64,000 nt of DNA from the NCBI GenBank assembly GCA_964503885.1, contig CAZDCD010000016.1, positions 1 through 64,000 on the forward strand, in the 5' to 3' direction. Positions 1 through 8,666 of this stretch are shown piece by piece; the stretch's first letter is position 1; each line of letters begins with the position of its first letter. This DNA is from CAZDCD01 sp964503885. GTDB lineage: Bacteria; Bacteroidota; Bacteroidia; Bacteroidales; UBA10428. The translations under genes and the position numbers were made by a program. The notes beneath the pieces were generated by a model. That model searched no databases. It was not told the origin of the DNA and was given only the letters and a program-made list of their open reading frames with translations.

Positions 1-488
1 ATAGAAGTTTTAATATCATATAAGGTATGGAGTTTTATCCCTCCTTTATGCTTGCAGAACTCTGCCCACCAGAAAACACTCAGACATAAATCTATTGTAG
101 TGGAGTCCAATGCATAAACATTACCATCAACTTCAATTTCAAAATCGTTACGGCAGCAGCTTCTACGAGTCTCATCAATCAGGACATATGCAAATTCATC
201 AAAGATTTTGTACTTTCTCCTTTCGTTTGCTGTACCAAGGTTTCTTCGAGAGATTTTTGATCCAAAGTCCAGATGATAATATTTCGGCTGATGAGCTTCA
301 AGGCTTAACATTAGGTCCTTCATACTATCCCTGGAAGTCAATTGCCCGAACACCATGCAAAGCATTTGATTCCAACAAGTAAAGGATTTTACATATCTAT
401 TACCTTCATACTTATCAACGATCCTGTCAAAAACTCTGCGAGGTAAAAAATCTGTAAGTTGAGCGAAAATGTATTTACCTTGATTCAT
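1..488 (-). CDS. IS4-family transposase, N-terminal part (runs off left edge)
   Basis: The minus strand is open from an ATG at 488 to the window edge, giving 162 residues without a stop. The protein begins MNQGKYIFAQL and contains RRNLGTANERR and then YALDSTTIDLCLSVFWW. This is the layout of IS4-type transposases with an N-terminal DUF4372-like domain followed by the first catalytic Asp of the DDE domain (the D in ALDSTT). The enzyme would cut and rejoin the ends of its own insertion sequence. The catalytic remainder, the second terminal repeat and any target duplication lie outside the window, so intactness cannot be judged. I could not identify the terminal inverted repeat in the bases upstream of the start. 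Confidence 0.85.
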   Translation of the reverse strand, partial: MNQGKYIFAQLTDFLPRRVFDRIVDKYEGNRYVKSFTCWNQMLCMVFGQLTSRDSMKDLMLSLEAHQPKYYHLDFGSKISRRNLGTANERRKYKIFDEFAYVLIDETRRSCCRNDFEIEVDGNVYALDSTTIDLCLSVFWWAEFCKHKGGIKLHTLYDIKTS

Positions 489-781
489 GGATTAATGCTT
501 TAAAGAAGCAAAAATCCAAATTTTCAATTCAAATCGTCACGCTGTAAAAAATTGCTGAAAGTGCGATTAATTCATAATTTCAAAGAACAAATTGTTAATT
601 TTATTGCCCACTAGTGATGGATAAACATGAATTATGAAGATAAAAAATCCAATCTTCCAGGGTTTTAATTCTGCCCTATATATAATACTTTATACAAAAA
701 TGCAAAATGATGCACATAAATTATTCCCATATAATTAGTATATCTTAGATTCCTAAACCTTTATAATTAAAAACAAAAAAC
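489..781. other. AT-rich gap between the IS and the next gene
   Basis: This stretch should contain the 5' terminal repeat of the insertion sequence, but without the other end I cannot place it. No open frame is convincing. A weak -7-like element (TATCTTAG, 741-748) lies about 35 bases before the small gene at 782. Confidence 0.4.
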
Positions 782-976
782 ATGAAAAAAAGAAAAAAAG
801 CATTACCTGTAGTGTCACTATTAATAATTGCAATTGGTCTTTATCTTTTTTTTTATTCCAGCATTGAGAGTAAACCAAATCATACCGGATTTTGGTTTAT
901 CCTGGTGTTAGGAGTGTCGTTGGGTGTTATATTGACTCGAATAGCCCAATGGTTAAGTGAAAAGGATAATGAGTAG
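782..976 (+). CDS. Small two-helix membrane protein, unknown function
   Basis: A 64-residue protein that I do not recognise. It starts with a basic stretch (MKKRKKA), then has two hydrophobic segments at about residues 8-26 and 36-54, separated by a short polar loop, and ends with a charged tail. This predicts a small inner-membrane hairpin with both ends in the cytoplasm. The upstream A-rich sequence ending directly at the ATG is typical of translation starts in this phylum. It stands alone between an IS remnant and a DUF4386 gene. The size makes the coding call less secure than for longer genes. Confidence 0.5.
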   Translation: MKKRKKALPVVSLLIIAIGLYLFFYSSIESKPNHTGFWFILVLGVSLGVILTRIAQWLSEKDNE

Positions 977-1249
977 ATTATGGAATGAGGTAAGCAAAAC
1001 CTTCCAAAAGGTGCTTAACAGATGAACAGGATCTGCACCAGCATGACGGCATTTATAACTAATTGCTGACCAGATGTTTGTGTGGGTTAGTTCTCCTGGT
1101 TGCCTTCACCAATAGTAAAAGGAAGTTTTATGACTGCTGCCATTTGTTCCTGATCATCGCAGATCATATTAACAAATCTCAATACGGAATGTAACAAAAT
1201 ATATCATCAAACCGTCGTAAAATTTAACAACAATCCAGAATAAACCAAG

Positions 1250-2023
1250 ATGAATTCACAAAAAAAGTCAACAAAAGAACCGGGCAGCGCTGCCGGTTCC
1301 GGCCCGAGAAAAGATCGTATGAACCCGGTTAAAGCGACAGCACACAGGGCAGGAGTACTGTACTTCCTGTTTATGATAGTAGCAATCGTCAGCGAATTTC
1401 TCCTTCCTAAGTTCATGGTCTACGGTGATGCCACAGCTACTGCCGGCAACATCACCTCCGCCGTGTCTGTTTACCGTTTGGGTATTCTCATCGGTTTTAT
1501 CACACTCGTTATCTTTATCTTCCTTGTGGTGGTCCTTTACAAGCTTTTTAAAGATGTCGACAAAAGTAAAGCCATGCTCATGGTACTGATGGTGATCGTC
1601 GGTGTTGCCGTTGCCCTTGCGAATCTGCTGAATAAGTTTGCACCCCTTGTACTTCTGAGTGGTGCCGACTACCTGGCGGTATTCACTAAAGCTCAGCTTG
1701 ACGCCCTGGCATACGGCTTTCTGAGGTTTCACGGCAGCGGGGCAGCGGTCTCATCCGCATTCTGGGGTCTATGGCTCTTTCCTTTCGGCATACTCGTCAT
1801 CAGGTCGGGCTTCTTTCCCCGGATATTAGGCATCCTACTGTTGATTGCAGGTTTCGCATACATCACCGGCAGTGTTATATCCATTGTCCTGCCCGATTAC
1901 ATGCACATTATTTCCCGTGTTTTGATGCCGCTCTATTTCGGAGAATTTCCGATCATCTTTTGGCTTCTTATAAAAGGAGCAAAGGTGCAGCACATCCCGG
2001 GCAGTTACCAACATGACAACTAA
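1250..2023 (+). CDS. DUF4386-family integral membrane protein
   Basis: A 257-residue multi-pass membrane protein of the DUF4386 type, common in Bacteroidota and of unknown function. About six hydrophobic segments follow a polar N-terminus. A conserved-looking loop (KDVDKSKAM) separates the early helices, and a region around LLNKFAPLVLLSG fits the family. The family-like part begins at MNPVKATAHRAG, so an internal start at 1319 is possible; the residues before it (Lys, Ser, Gly rich) look non-conserved. It appears to be monocistronic. Confidence 0.75.
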   Translation: MNSQKKSTKEPGSAAGSGPRKDRMNPVKATAHRAGVLYFLFMIVAIVSEFLLPKFMVYGDATATAGNITSAVSVYRLGILIGFITLVIFIFLVVVLYKLFKDVDKSKAMLMVLMVIVGVAVALANLLNKFAPLVLLSGADYLAVFTKAQLDALAYGFLRFHGSGAAVSSAFWGLWLFPFGILVIRSGFFPRILGILLLIAGFAYITGSVISIVLPDYMHIISRVLMPLYFGEFPIIFWLLIKGAKVQHIPGSYQHDN

Positions 2024-2145
2024 ATGTTAGTAGTAAGAAGTATTTGTGATCAATAGTTTATCCTGTTGGTTTTGGGTTCGGGCCGCATAAAATCCCGGAT
2101 ACGCTATATAATAAACTCATACAGGAACAGAATTTCTTATTTGCA

Positions 2146-2562
2146 ATGATCACAGGATTTCTGGCCGGAATTGTTGGAGCTGGAATTTGGACTATTATTA
2201 CGGTCAAAACAGGTTGCCAGATTGGATTTATGGCTGTTTTGGTAGGGGCATGGGTTGGATTTGTGGTCAGAATATTCGGGAATGGCATTACAAAGAAATT
2301 TGGATTTATAGGAGCAGTCAATTCACTATTTGGCTGTGTTTTAGGTAACATATTTAGCTTTACGGCATTAATTGCCGATTATTATAAAATTGGATTCTGG
2401 GATGTTTTCGCCCAACTTGATGCTAATCAAATAATAAATATGATGAAGGAATGGTTCACATTCATCGATCTGATACTTTATGGTATAGCGATAGCCGAAG
2501 GGTACGGGTTTGCATTGAAACAAATCACAGAAAAAAAATTAAAGACACAATTTAAGGCATAG
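2146..2562 (+). pseudogene. Membrane-domain remnant of a larger protein, 5' truncated
   Basis: From the ATG at 2146 this encodes 138 residues with about four hydrophobic segments, but the reading frame stays open upstream to about 2050. Those extra codons read PDTLYNKLIQEQNFLFA, a plausible continuous lead-in to the first helix, with no usable start codon before an in-frame TGA at 2047. The ATG at 2146 lies inside the first membrane segment. I infer that the N-terminal (probably soluble) part has been lost and that this is a decaying gene. It could still be translated from the internal ATG as a small membrane protein. Function unknown. Confidence 0.5.
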
Positions 2563-2606
2563 AACCATCCTTATCTAATCCTCATCTCTGCATATGACTG
2601 CAAACT

Positions 2607-3719
2607 TTAGATCAACGTATTTATATTTTCGCACGGCAGGTTGAATGCGCTGGCAACGGCAGGGTAAACCAGGCTGCCTCGGTAGATGTTAATTCCAAGC
2701 TTTACTGCATTTGATTGCCTGGCAGCGGCTTCAAGTCCCAGTTCCGCGATCATCAGGCCATAAGGTAACGTGGCGCTGGTGAGTGCTTTGGTAGAGCTGA
2801 GCGCCACGGCTCCGGGCATGTTTGCCACCCCGTAGTGCACTACTCCGTCGACCACATAAACCGGATCATCGTGGGTAGTGGGATGTATGGTTTCCACACA
2901 TCCGCCCTGGTCAACGGCAACATCCACAATCACAGAACCTTTTTTCATGATCTTTAAGTGTTTACGGGTGACAAGTGTAGGCGCTTTGGCTCCTGCCAGC
3001 AAAACGGCACCGATAATCAGGTCGCTTTCCCTGAGCACCTTTTCGATATTGGCGTCGGTGCTGTACAGTGTGGTGATTCTCGAACCGAAAATATCATCGA
3101 GGTAAGCGAGACGCCTGGAATTCACATCGAGTATTGTTACCTCGGCACCCATTCCGGTAGCGATCTTGCAGGCGTTGGTCCCTACGACGCCTCCTCCGAT
3201 AATGCCTATCTTACCCCGTTCAACACCCGGAACACCGCCCAGCAGAACGCCCCTTCCGCCAAATGTTTTTTCAAGGTATTTGGCTCCTTCCTGCACAGCC
3301 AGTCTTCCTGCAATCTCGCTCATGGGAGTGAGGCAGGGTAGTTGTCCTTTGTCATCTTCAATGGTCTCATAGGCTACACCTTTAATCTCCTTCTTCATAA
3401 GCGATTCGGTAAGTATACGGTTGGCGGCCAGGTGCAGGTATGTAAAAAGAATCTGGTCTTTCTGAAAAAAATCGTATTCTTCTGGCAGCGGCTCCTTAAC
3501 CTTAATGATCATTTCTGCGGATTCAAATATATTCCTGCGTTCGGTAACGATCCGGGCTCCGGCTTTCTCGTAGTCGGCATCATCAAACCCGGCAGCTTCA
3601 CCTGCTGCCTTTTGAACCATTACCTCATGACCGCGTGAAACGTATGATTTTACATCCGAGGGCGTGAGTCCGACCCGGTACTCATGCTGTTTGATTTCTT
3701 TCAGGCATCCTACTTTCAT
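2607..3719 (-). CDS. ald: Alanine dehydrogenase
   Basis: A 370-residue enzyme that interconverts L-alanine and pyruvate plus ammonia using NAD in the cytoplasm. The N-terminal signature MKVGCLKEIKQHEYRVGLTP and the substrate-site stretches KVKEPLPEE (catalytic Lys) and HLAANRIL (catalytic His) are present. The Rossmann motif IGGGVVGTNACKIA lies near residue 175, and VAVDQGGC near residue 268 is also typical. Length and motifs match the family throughout. It is a single gene, separated from the efflux operon upstream by a terminator at 3899-3929 and convergent with the membrane-protein remnant. In fermenting bacteria the enzyme links amino-acid and pyruvate pools. Confidence 0.95.
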   Translation of the reverse strand: MKVGCLKEIKQHEYRVGLTPSDVKSYVSRGHEVMVQKAAGEAAGFDDADYEKAGARIVTERRNIFESAEMIIKVKEPLPEEYDFFQKDQILFTYLHLAANRILTESLMKKEIKGVAYETIEDDKGQLPCLTPMSEIAGRLAVQEGAKYLEKTFGGRGVLLGGVPGVERGKIGIIGGGVVGTNACKIATGMGAEVTILDVNSRRLAYLDDIFGSRITTLYSTDANIEKVLRESDLIIGAVLLAGAKAPTLVTRKHLKIMKKGSVIVDVAVDQGGCVETIHPTTHDDPVYVVDGVVHYGVANMPGAVALSSTKALTSATLPYGLMIAELGLEAAARQSNAVKLGINIYRGSLVYPAVASAFNLPCENINTLI

Positions 3720-3898
3720 AGTATATAATTTAAGTTGTAAACTAATGAAAAAATGTTGTTTTACCGTATGATTTTAATCAGATATTTATACCTGGACAGG
3801 TTATACTTTGCAGCAGCAATACCTGTCCCGGTGATATTCCAGGAAACCTGCTTTCTGACCTGGATGAGGATGGATACAACCGCCGGGTTCCGGGCATA

Positions 3899-3929
3899 AA
3901 AAAACCCTGCCATGCAGCAGGGTTTTTTT
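3899..3929 (-). terminator. Intrinsic terminator of the efflux operon
   Basis: Stem CCCTGC (3905-3910) pairs with GCAGGG (3917-3922) around a six-base loop, flanked by an A-run (3899-3904) and a T-run (3923-3929), so it can work in both directions. On the minus strand it sits about 60 bases after the last gene of the ABC efflux operon and before ald. Confidence 0.8.
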
Positions 3930-3987
3930 GTCTATGAAAAGAATCACACTTAAACCTATGATAATAACCCGTTAGAAAATGCTATAT

Positions 3988-5115
3988 TTATGCACCCTGG
4001 TTTTCCTGTTTATCCTTGACCTCGTCTTTTATGCCGTCCTTGATCTTATCTTTGAGGCTGAGACCCGATATAATTTCAATATTGATGCCGTCTGACAATC
4101 CTGTCTTCACATACCTCTTCTCAAATACCTGGGGTTGTGTTTCCACTTCAACATATACCGAATCGAGCTTATCTTTTTCAAACTTCAGCAGGCTTTCGGG
4201 GATCACCATTACGCTGTCTTTCCGGGCAAGAATAATGTCGGCATTGGCGCTGTATCCGGCCCTGATAAAATGGGTTGTCTTGAGCCGGACGTCAGCCTTG
4301 ATCTCGAACTGAATGGCCCCGTTTTCTTCAATACCCTTGGGAGCTATGTATTCAAGAAGGGCATCGAACTTTTCATCTTCAATGGCGCCAACTGACAGCA
4401 GCAGGTGCATTCCCGTCTTTATTTTACCTACCTCTGTCTCATCCACTTTGCCTTTGAAGATCATTTGACCCATGTCGGCTACCGATGCAATGGTTGTCCC
4501 TGCATTGAACGTATTGGCTTCGATCACTGAATTTCCCTCTTCAACAGGCACGTCTAGCACCATTCCCGAAATGGTAGAACGGATAAGGGTATTGGTAGCC
4601 TGTCCGGCTTTTTTGGTAACGCCTTCTTTGATCAGCTGGAGGTTGCTTTCGGCGGCATCGAGTTCTTCCTGGGCAGTGCGGTAATCGAGGCGGTATTTCT
4701 GGAAATCGGCATCGGGAATAACGCCCTGTTCGAAGACCTTCTTTTGCCTTTCATATTCGATCTTAGCTTCGTCGTAACCTATTTTTGCCCTGTTTACCCG
4801 CGATTCAGCGGTATTTAGCCGTTCCATATCGGGAATTATTTTAACCCGCGCGATAAGATCGCCGGATTTCACATAGTCGCCTGCCTCGATAAATATCTCT
4901 TCAACAATACCCGATACCCTGGGCTTGATCTCGATCTCTTTGCGGGGCACTACCGAACCTGTGGCGATGGTTTTCTTGATGACATCAGTAATTACCGGCG
5001 TTTTAGTCACATAGATCACATCTTTTTTCTTTGACTTTTTATACATATAAGACATCCCGCCTACAAAAACTGCTGCAATGAGTATAGCTAAAATGATGTA
5101 TAGTACTTTTTTCAT
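3988..5115 (-). CDS. HlyD/MacA-type periplasmic adaptor of ABC efflux
   Basis: A 375-residue membrane-fusion protein. An N-terminal membrane anchor (about residues 3-22) is followed by a barrel-sandwich half (SVVPRKEIEIKPRVSG), a helical hairpin near residues 95-170 (NRAKIGYDEAKIEYERQK), the second sandwich half (IRSTISGMVLDVPV) and a beta-barrel region. Such adaptors link an inner-membrane ABC pump to an outer-membrane TolC-type channel. It is the last gene of the operon, 12 bases after the second permease. No TolC gene is seen nearby, so the pump must use one encoded elsewhere. The C-terminus is rich in Lys, Asp and Glu. Confidence 0.9.
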   Translation of the reverse strand: MKKVLYIILAILIAAVFVGGMSYMYKKSKKKDVIYVTKTPVITDVIKKTIATGSVVPRKEIEIKPRVSGIVEEIFIEAGDYVKSGDLIARVKIIPDMERLNTAESRVNRAKIGYDEAKIEYERQKKVFEQGVIPDADFQKYRLDYRTAQEELDAAESNLQLIKEGVTKKAGQATNTLIRSTISGMVLDVPVEEGNSVIEANTFNAGTTIASVADMGQMIFKGKVDETEVGKIKTGMHLLLSVGAIEDEKFDALLEYIAPKGIEENGAIQFEIKADVRLKTTHFIRAGYSANADIILARKDSVMVIPESLLKFEKDKLDSVYVEVETQPQVFEKRYVKTGLSDGINIEIISGLSLKDKIKDGIKDEVKDKQENQGA

Positions 5116-5127
5116 GGTATGGTAAAA

Positions 5128-6399
5128 TTAATTTTCTGTTCGTATTGCTTCAATGGGTTTAATCGATACGGCTTTTCTTGAAGGGATTACTCCCGCAAAG
5201 ATACCAGCCAGGATCAGGATGATCAGTGCTGTAACCGCAACGTTTAATGATACTTCGGGGTGCTGGAACATGACGTCGGGTGAATTCGAGGAACCCACCA
5301 TCTTGTCGATCTGGTTTATTACAATAAGTCCCAGACTAAGGCCAAATGCTCCTGTGAACGCGGTAAGAAATACTGATTCCGAAATAACCGTGGATATGAT
5401 CTTCAGCGGAGTAGCCCCGAGAGCTCTTTTTATGCCGAACTCCTGAGTGCGCTCGTTGATGATGATCAGCATGATATTGCTTACGCCGATGACGCCTGCA
5501 AGAAGGGTACCAATGCCCACAAGCCAAATCAGTCCGCGTATTCCCATGAACAGGCCGTTCATTTTTTTAAATTCCACACCCACATTATTGCATCCGAAAG
5601 CCCCCTTATCATCGGGATGAATGGTATGGCGCTCGGCCAGTATTTTTTTGACTTTCTTTTCTACCTCTGCAATATCGTATTGCGGCTTTGCGACAATGGA
5701 AAAGTGGTCGACGATATTCGGGTAGTTGAATATTTTTTGCGTAGTGGTGTAGGGGATAAAGATCTGAGCATTCTGATGCTCACCCCAACCTCCGGTATGT
5801 TTCGATCGGTATACCCCAACAACGGTGTAATACACTTCATTAATCTTAATGAATTTATCCACCGCTTCCTCTCCCCGTTTAAAAAGCTCTTCATAAACCC
5901 GGTAACCGATAAGTGCGGCCTTTCGTGTATTTTTCACATCCAGCTCATTGATGTATCTTCCGCTGACGATTTCTACAGGGTCGACCTTGTTCTCATCGGG
6001 CATAATGCCTTCCACGATGAACGCACCTTTCTGCAGTTCATATATTACGGTGCTGTTTTGTTGCCATCCGCCTCCGTGTGCTGTGGGGGTGATGATATCG
6101 ATTTCGGGAACGGCATTTTTCAATGCTTCCCTATCGTCGAGTTTGAAACTGAAATGACGGTTGCGGAGAAATCCTTTATAAGGTATTGTGGTGTTCATGG
6201 TCCAGATAAACATGCTGTTGGTTGCAAAATCGCCCATATTTGAGTACACCGCATTCTGCAGTCCGTTCCCGGCACCGAGCATGATGATGAGCATAAAGAT
6301 ACCCCAGAATACACCGAATGCCGTCAGGAATGTACGCAACTTATTTTGCCGGAGGGTATGAAAGATCTCCTGCCATTTATCGACATCAATTATTGACAT
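5128..6399 (-). CDS. MacB-like ABC transporter permease (second)
   Basis: A 423-residue FtsX/MacB-type permease: one N-terminal membrane helix (after WQEIFHTLRQNKLRTFLTAFGVFWG), a large MacB periplasmic core domain, then three C-terminal helices. The motif NIMLIIINERTQEFGIKRALGA precedes the last helices, and the end has the usual SRKAVSIKPIEAIR. It lies 15 bases downstream of its paralogue (6415-7638). Two different permeases with one ATPase suggest a heterodimeric pump. The substrate is not evident; relatives export antibiotics, peptides or lipids by moving the periplasmic domain rather than by transport through the membrane. Confidence 0.9.
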   Translation of the reverse strand: MSIIDVDKWQEIFHTLRQNKLRTFLTAFGVFWGIFMLIIMLGAGNGLQNAVYSNMGDFATNSMFIWTMNTTIPYKGFLRNRHFSFKLDDREALKNAVPEIDIITPTAHGGGWQQNSTVIYELQKGAFIVEGIMPDENKVDPVEIVSGRYINELDVKNTRKAALIGYRVYEELFKRGEEAVDKFIKINEVYYTVVGVYRSKHTGGWGEHQNAQIFIPYTTTQKIFNYPNIVDHFSIVAKPQYDIAEVEKKVKKILAERHTIHPDDKGAFGCNNVGVEFKKMNGLFMGIRGLIWLVGIGTLLAGVIGVSNIMLIIINERTQEFGIKRALGATPLKIISTVISESVFLTAFTGAFGLSLGLIVINQIDKMVGSSNSPDVMFQHPEVSLNVAVTALIILILAGIFAGVIPSRKAVSIKPIEAIRTEN

Positions 6400-6414
6400 G
6401 TCATTATGGTTTGG

Positions 6415-7638
6415 TTATTCGTCATGCAAAGCTTCTATTGGACGGATCCTGGCTGCACGCCTGGCCGGGATAAATCCGGCGACAAGTCCGGCTAAGATCA
6501 TCATCAGAACGGCTCCCACAGCAACATTGAAATTAACTCCGGGGTCGCGGAAGAAATCGCCTGCAGGCATCAGTTTTGCGATCGTCTCAAGCAGTGCTAT
6601 TCCGGCAAAGAGGCCGACATATCCTGCTATTGAAGTGATGAGCAGCGATTCCTGAAGGATCATCCATATGATGCTGCCCGGCCGCGCTCCAATGGCTTTC
6701 CTGATGCCAATCTCTTTTGTTCTTTCTTTGACAACGATCAGCATGATATTGCCCACACCTACTATACCTGCAATAATGGTGAATATTCCTATTACCCCTA
6801 CAAAGAGCTTAATTCCTCTGAACATTGATTGCATCTGGCGGTATTCCCTCAATGCATTGAAGCTCCCCATCGCCCTGTCATCGTCTTTGGCAAAGCTATG
6901 CTTACCTGCAACGAGGCTTTTGATCTGGTCGATATAGCTGTTTGACTGATCTATACTGGCGTTACCCACCGTAAAGGTGATTGTTCCTACCTGGTTTTTC
7001 GTGATGAAAGTCTTTTGTGCCAGGCTGATGGGAATGTATAATCTTTTTGTTTCGTCTTCGTGGATGTCGTCAAAAACGCCGACAACCAGGAAAGGAATGC
7101 CCCTGATCTGGATATATTTGCCCACCGGATCTTCGTCTCTGAACAGTTGTTCTTTGGCAGCCCTGCCAATAATAGCGACCTTGCGAAATTCTTTCACATC
7201 GAAGTTGTTAAGCAATCTCCCCGACATGAGCTGCAGGTTTTCGGTCACCTGATGGCCGGGATGGATAGCCTGCATTTGAAAATCGGCATATTTGTTCTTA
7301 TAGCTGATCACATTGCCCCAAATGTTACATCGGGCCGACACATTGTCGAGATTATCATTGCTCCTTCTGACAAGGTCTACGTCTTCATTGGTAAGCTGTA
7401 CCTTCCTTCCGGCATTAAATCCGCTGAAGGCTTTGCTGGTGGTACCTCCCCACATCCATACACTGTTCGAGGCATCACTGAAGTTGTGCATTACTCCCTT
7501 CGAAAGCCCGTTTCCCGAACCGAGAAGGATCACCAGGATGAAGATTCCCCAGGCTACACTGAAGCTTGTGAGAAAAGTCCGAAGCTTATTCTTTCGTATT
7601 GCGCTGAAAATCTCCTGCCACTGATCAAGGTCAAGCAT
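6415..7638 (-). CDS. MacB-like ABC transporter permease (first)
   Basis: A 407-residue paralogue of the permease encoded just downstream. It shares the N-terminal pattern (WQEIFSAIRKNKLRTFLTSF), a periplasmic core domain of about 230 residues, the NIMLIVVKERTKEIGIRKAIGA segment and the ARRAARIRPIEAL terminus. It overlaps the end of the ATPase gene by 8 bases, which indicates translational coupling. Together with the ATPase, the second permease and the adaptor it forms one tripartite-type exporter in the inner membrane. The duplication within the operon is a common arrangement in this phylum. Confidence 0.9.
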   Translation of the reverse strand: MLDLDQWQEIFSAIRKNKLRTFLTSFSVAWGIFILVILLGSGNGLSKGVMHNFSDASNSVWMWGGTTSKAFSGFNAGRKVQLTNEDVDLVRRSNDNLDNVSARCNIWGNVISYKNKYADFQMQAIHPGHQVTENLQLMSGRLLNNFDVKEFRKVAIIGRAAKEQLFRDEDPVGKYIQIRGIPFLVVGVFDDIHEDETKRLYIPISLAQKTFITKNQVGTITFTVGNASIDQSNSYIDQIKSLVAGKHSFAKDDDRAMGSFNALREYRQMQSMFRGIKLFVGVIGIFTIIAGIVGVGNIMLIVVKERTKEIGIRKAIGARPGSIIWMILQESLLITSIAGYVGLFAGIALLETIAKLMPAGDFFRDPGVNFNVAVGAVLMMILAGLVAGFIPARRAARIRPIEALHDE

Positions 7639-8326
7639 ATTGTTGTTCTTTTAGGGGTTTGAATTCGGAGTCGATCAGTCCGTCTGAGATCCGGATCACA
7701 CGTTTGGTCCGTTCTGAGATATCTTTTTCGTGTGTAACAATGATTACCGTCATGCCTTTGTTGTTCACTTTTCTGAATACATCCATCACTTCAAGGGAAG
7801 TTTTTGAATCGAGCGCACCTGTGGGTTCGTCGGCGAGTATGACCTTCGGGTTAGTGATGAGCGAGCGGGCAATAGCCACCCTCTGTTTCTGGCCTCCCGA
7901 AAGTTCGCTGGGAAGATGACCCGCCCATTCCATAAGGCCCATTTCGTCGAGGTATTCCATGGCGATCTTGTTACGCTTTCTGCGGCTTATACCCTGATAG
8001 TAAAGGGGAAGAGCCACATTTTCCAGGGCATTTTTAAACGCGATCAGGTTGAACGACTGGAACACAAAACCGATCATCTGGTTCCTTATCCAGGCAGCTT
8101 TTTTTTCGCTGAGTCCCCGTATCAGCTGATTATCAAGGTAATAATCACCGGAATCATAACTATCCAGGATACCGAGTACATTCAGCAGGGTGGATTTTCC
8201 CGACCCGGATGAACCCATAATAGAGACGAGTTCACCGGCTTCGATCGTCAAATCAATGCCTTTTAACACATGCAGACGATTCGAACCTGAAACATAGGAT
8301 TTATGGATCTGTTTAAGTGTGATCAT
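7631..8326 (-). CDS. ABC transporter ATP-binding protein (LolD/MacB type)
   Basis: A 231-residue ATPase with Walker A GSSGSGKST near residue 39, Q-loop FVFQSFNLI, signature LSGGQKQRVAIA, Walker B VILADEPTGALD and H-loop VTHEKD. This is the sequence type of the LolD/FtsE/MacB group, which powers mechanotransmission permeases. It is the first gene of the operon ATPase-permease-permease-adaptor. The promoter region (8327-8665) contains a sigma-54-like element and a palindrome of the type used by NtrC-family activators, so the operon may be switched on by a sigma-54 response regulator. Confidence 0.93.
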   Translation of the reverse strand: MITLKQIHKSYVSGSNRLHVLKGIDLTIEAGELVSIMGSSGSGKSTLLNVLGILDSYDSGDYYLDNQLIRGLSEKKAAWIRNQMIGFVFQSFNLIAFKNALENVALPLYYQGISRRKRNKIAMEYLDEMGLMEWAGHLPSELSGGQKQRVAIARSLITNPKVILADEPTGALDSKTSLEVMDVFRKVNNKGMTVIIVTHEKDISERTKRVIRISDGLIDSEFKPLKEQQYA

Positions 8327-8361
8327 TGGTTATAACAGGTTATTGAATATTGGTGAGTTTT

Positions 8362-8378
8362 TACAAATAGTATGCCAG
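8362..8378 (-). promoter_or_regulatory. Candidate sigma-54 promoter of the ABC efflux operon
   Basis: Read on the minus strand the site is CTGGCATACTATTTGTA. The -24 half (TGGCA) matches the sigma-54 consensus, and ten bases separate GG from the -12 dinucleotide, which is GT instead of GC. Its position, about 35 bases before the ATPase start, is right for a promoter. The single mismatch at the key -12 pair lowers confidence. Confidence 0.45.
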
Positions 8379-8476
8379 TGTATTCTATTTTTTTGAACTA
8401 CAGTGATTTATTTTATATCCATAAAACGAAACCCGGATAAAAATAGTGCATAACTGTCACAGAATGATACAGCCAA

Positions 8477-8492
8477 TGTACGGAAGTGGACA
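8477..8492. promoter_or_regulatory. Candidate upstream activator site (imperfect palindrome)
   Basis: TGTACGGAAGTGGACA is a 16-base imperfect palindrome with arms TGTnC and GnACA. It lies about 100 bases upstream of the sigma-54-like element, the distance typical of NtrC-family enhancer sites. Further CTGT/ACAG pairs occur just beside it (8454-8472). The activator that would bind is not known; one sigma-54 regulator is encoded at 46110-47441. Confidence 0.4.
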
Positions 8493-8521
8493 TGTGGGAT
8501 ACAGTTGGGTATGTTCAAGAC

Positions 8522-8539
8522 CTGCCTGTCGGGAGGCAG
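8522..8539. repeat. Short palindromic intergenic repeat (CTGCCT...AGGCAG)
   Basis: CTGCCT (8522-8527) pairs with AGGCAG (8534-8539). Related copies occur at 16131-16150 and 32116-32135, all between genes. This looks like a dispersed short palindromic repeat rather than a gene-specific site. Confidence 0.5.
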
Positions 8540-8621
8540 TAATCCGCTGATATGGTGAACGAATAACACTCGGTGGAGTTGTCCCAAAACAACGCTCAGG
8601 AACAAATGGTAATGGATTGCC

Positions 8622-8666
8622 GTTACTGTTGCCGCTGCCACTGCTACTGCAACTGCAACTGCTACT
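8622..8666. repeat. Degenerate hexanucleotide repeat (RCTGCN)
   Basis: About seven units of a six-base repeat (GTTACT, GTTGCC, GCTGCC, ACTGCT, ACTGCA, ACTGCA, ACTGCT) lie directly beyond the stop codon of the SpoIIE-type gene. Read in that gene's frame it would give alternating Val-Ala. It may be a slippage-prone simple repeat. Confidence 0.6.

Noticed and set aside
3790..3828. Several CCTG/CAGG repeats read as a structured RNA upstream of ald.
   Set aside because: No gene follows on the plus strand, and the minus-strand reading gives no known leader or riboswitch; the terminator explains the nearby hairpin.
5617..6243. A 208-codon plus-strand frame.
   Set aside because: It lies fully antisense to a clear MacB-type permease with conserved motifs.
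8408..8641. A 77-codon minus-strand frame beginning MAAATVTAIHY.
   Set aside because: It starts in the hexamer repeat, covers the promoter and palindrome of the efflux operon, and has no protein-like features.
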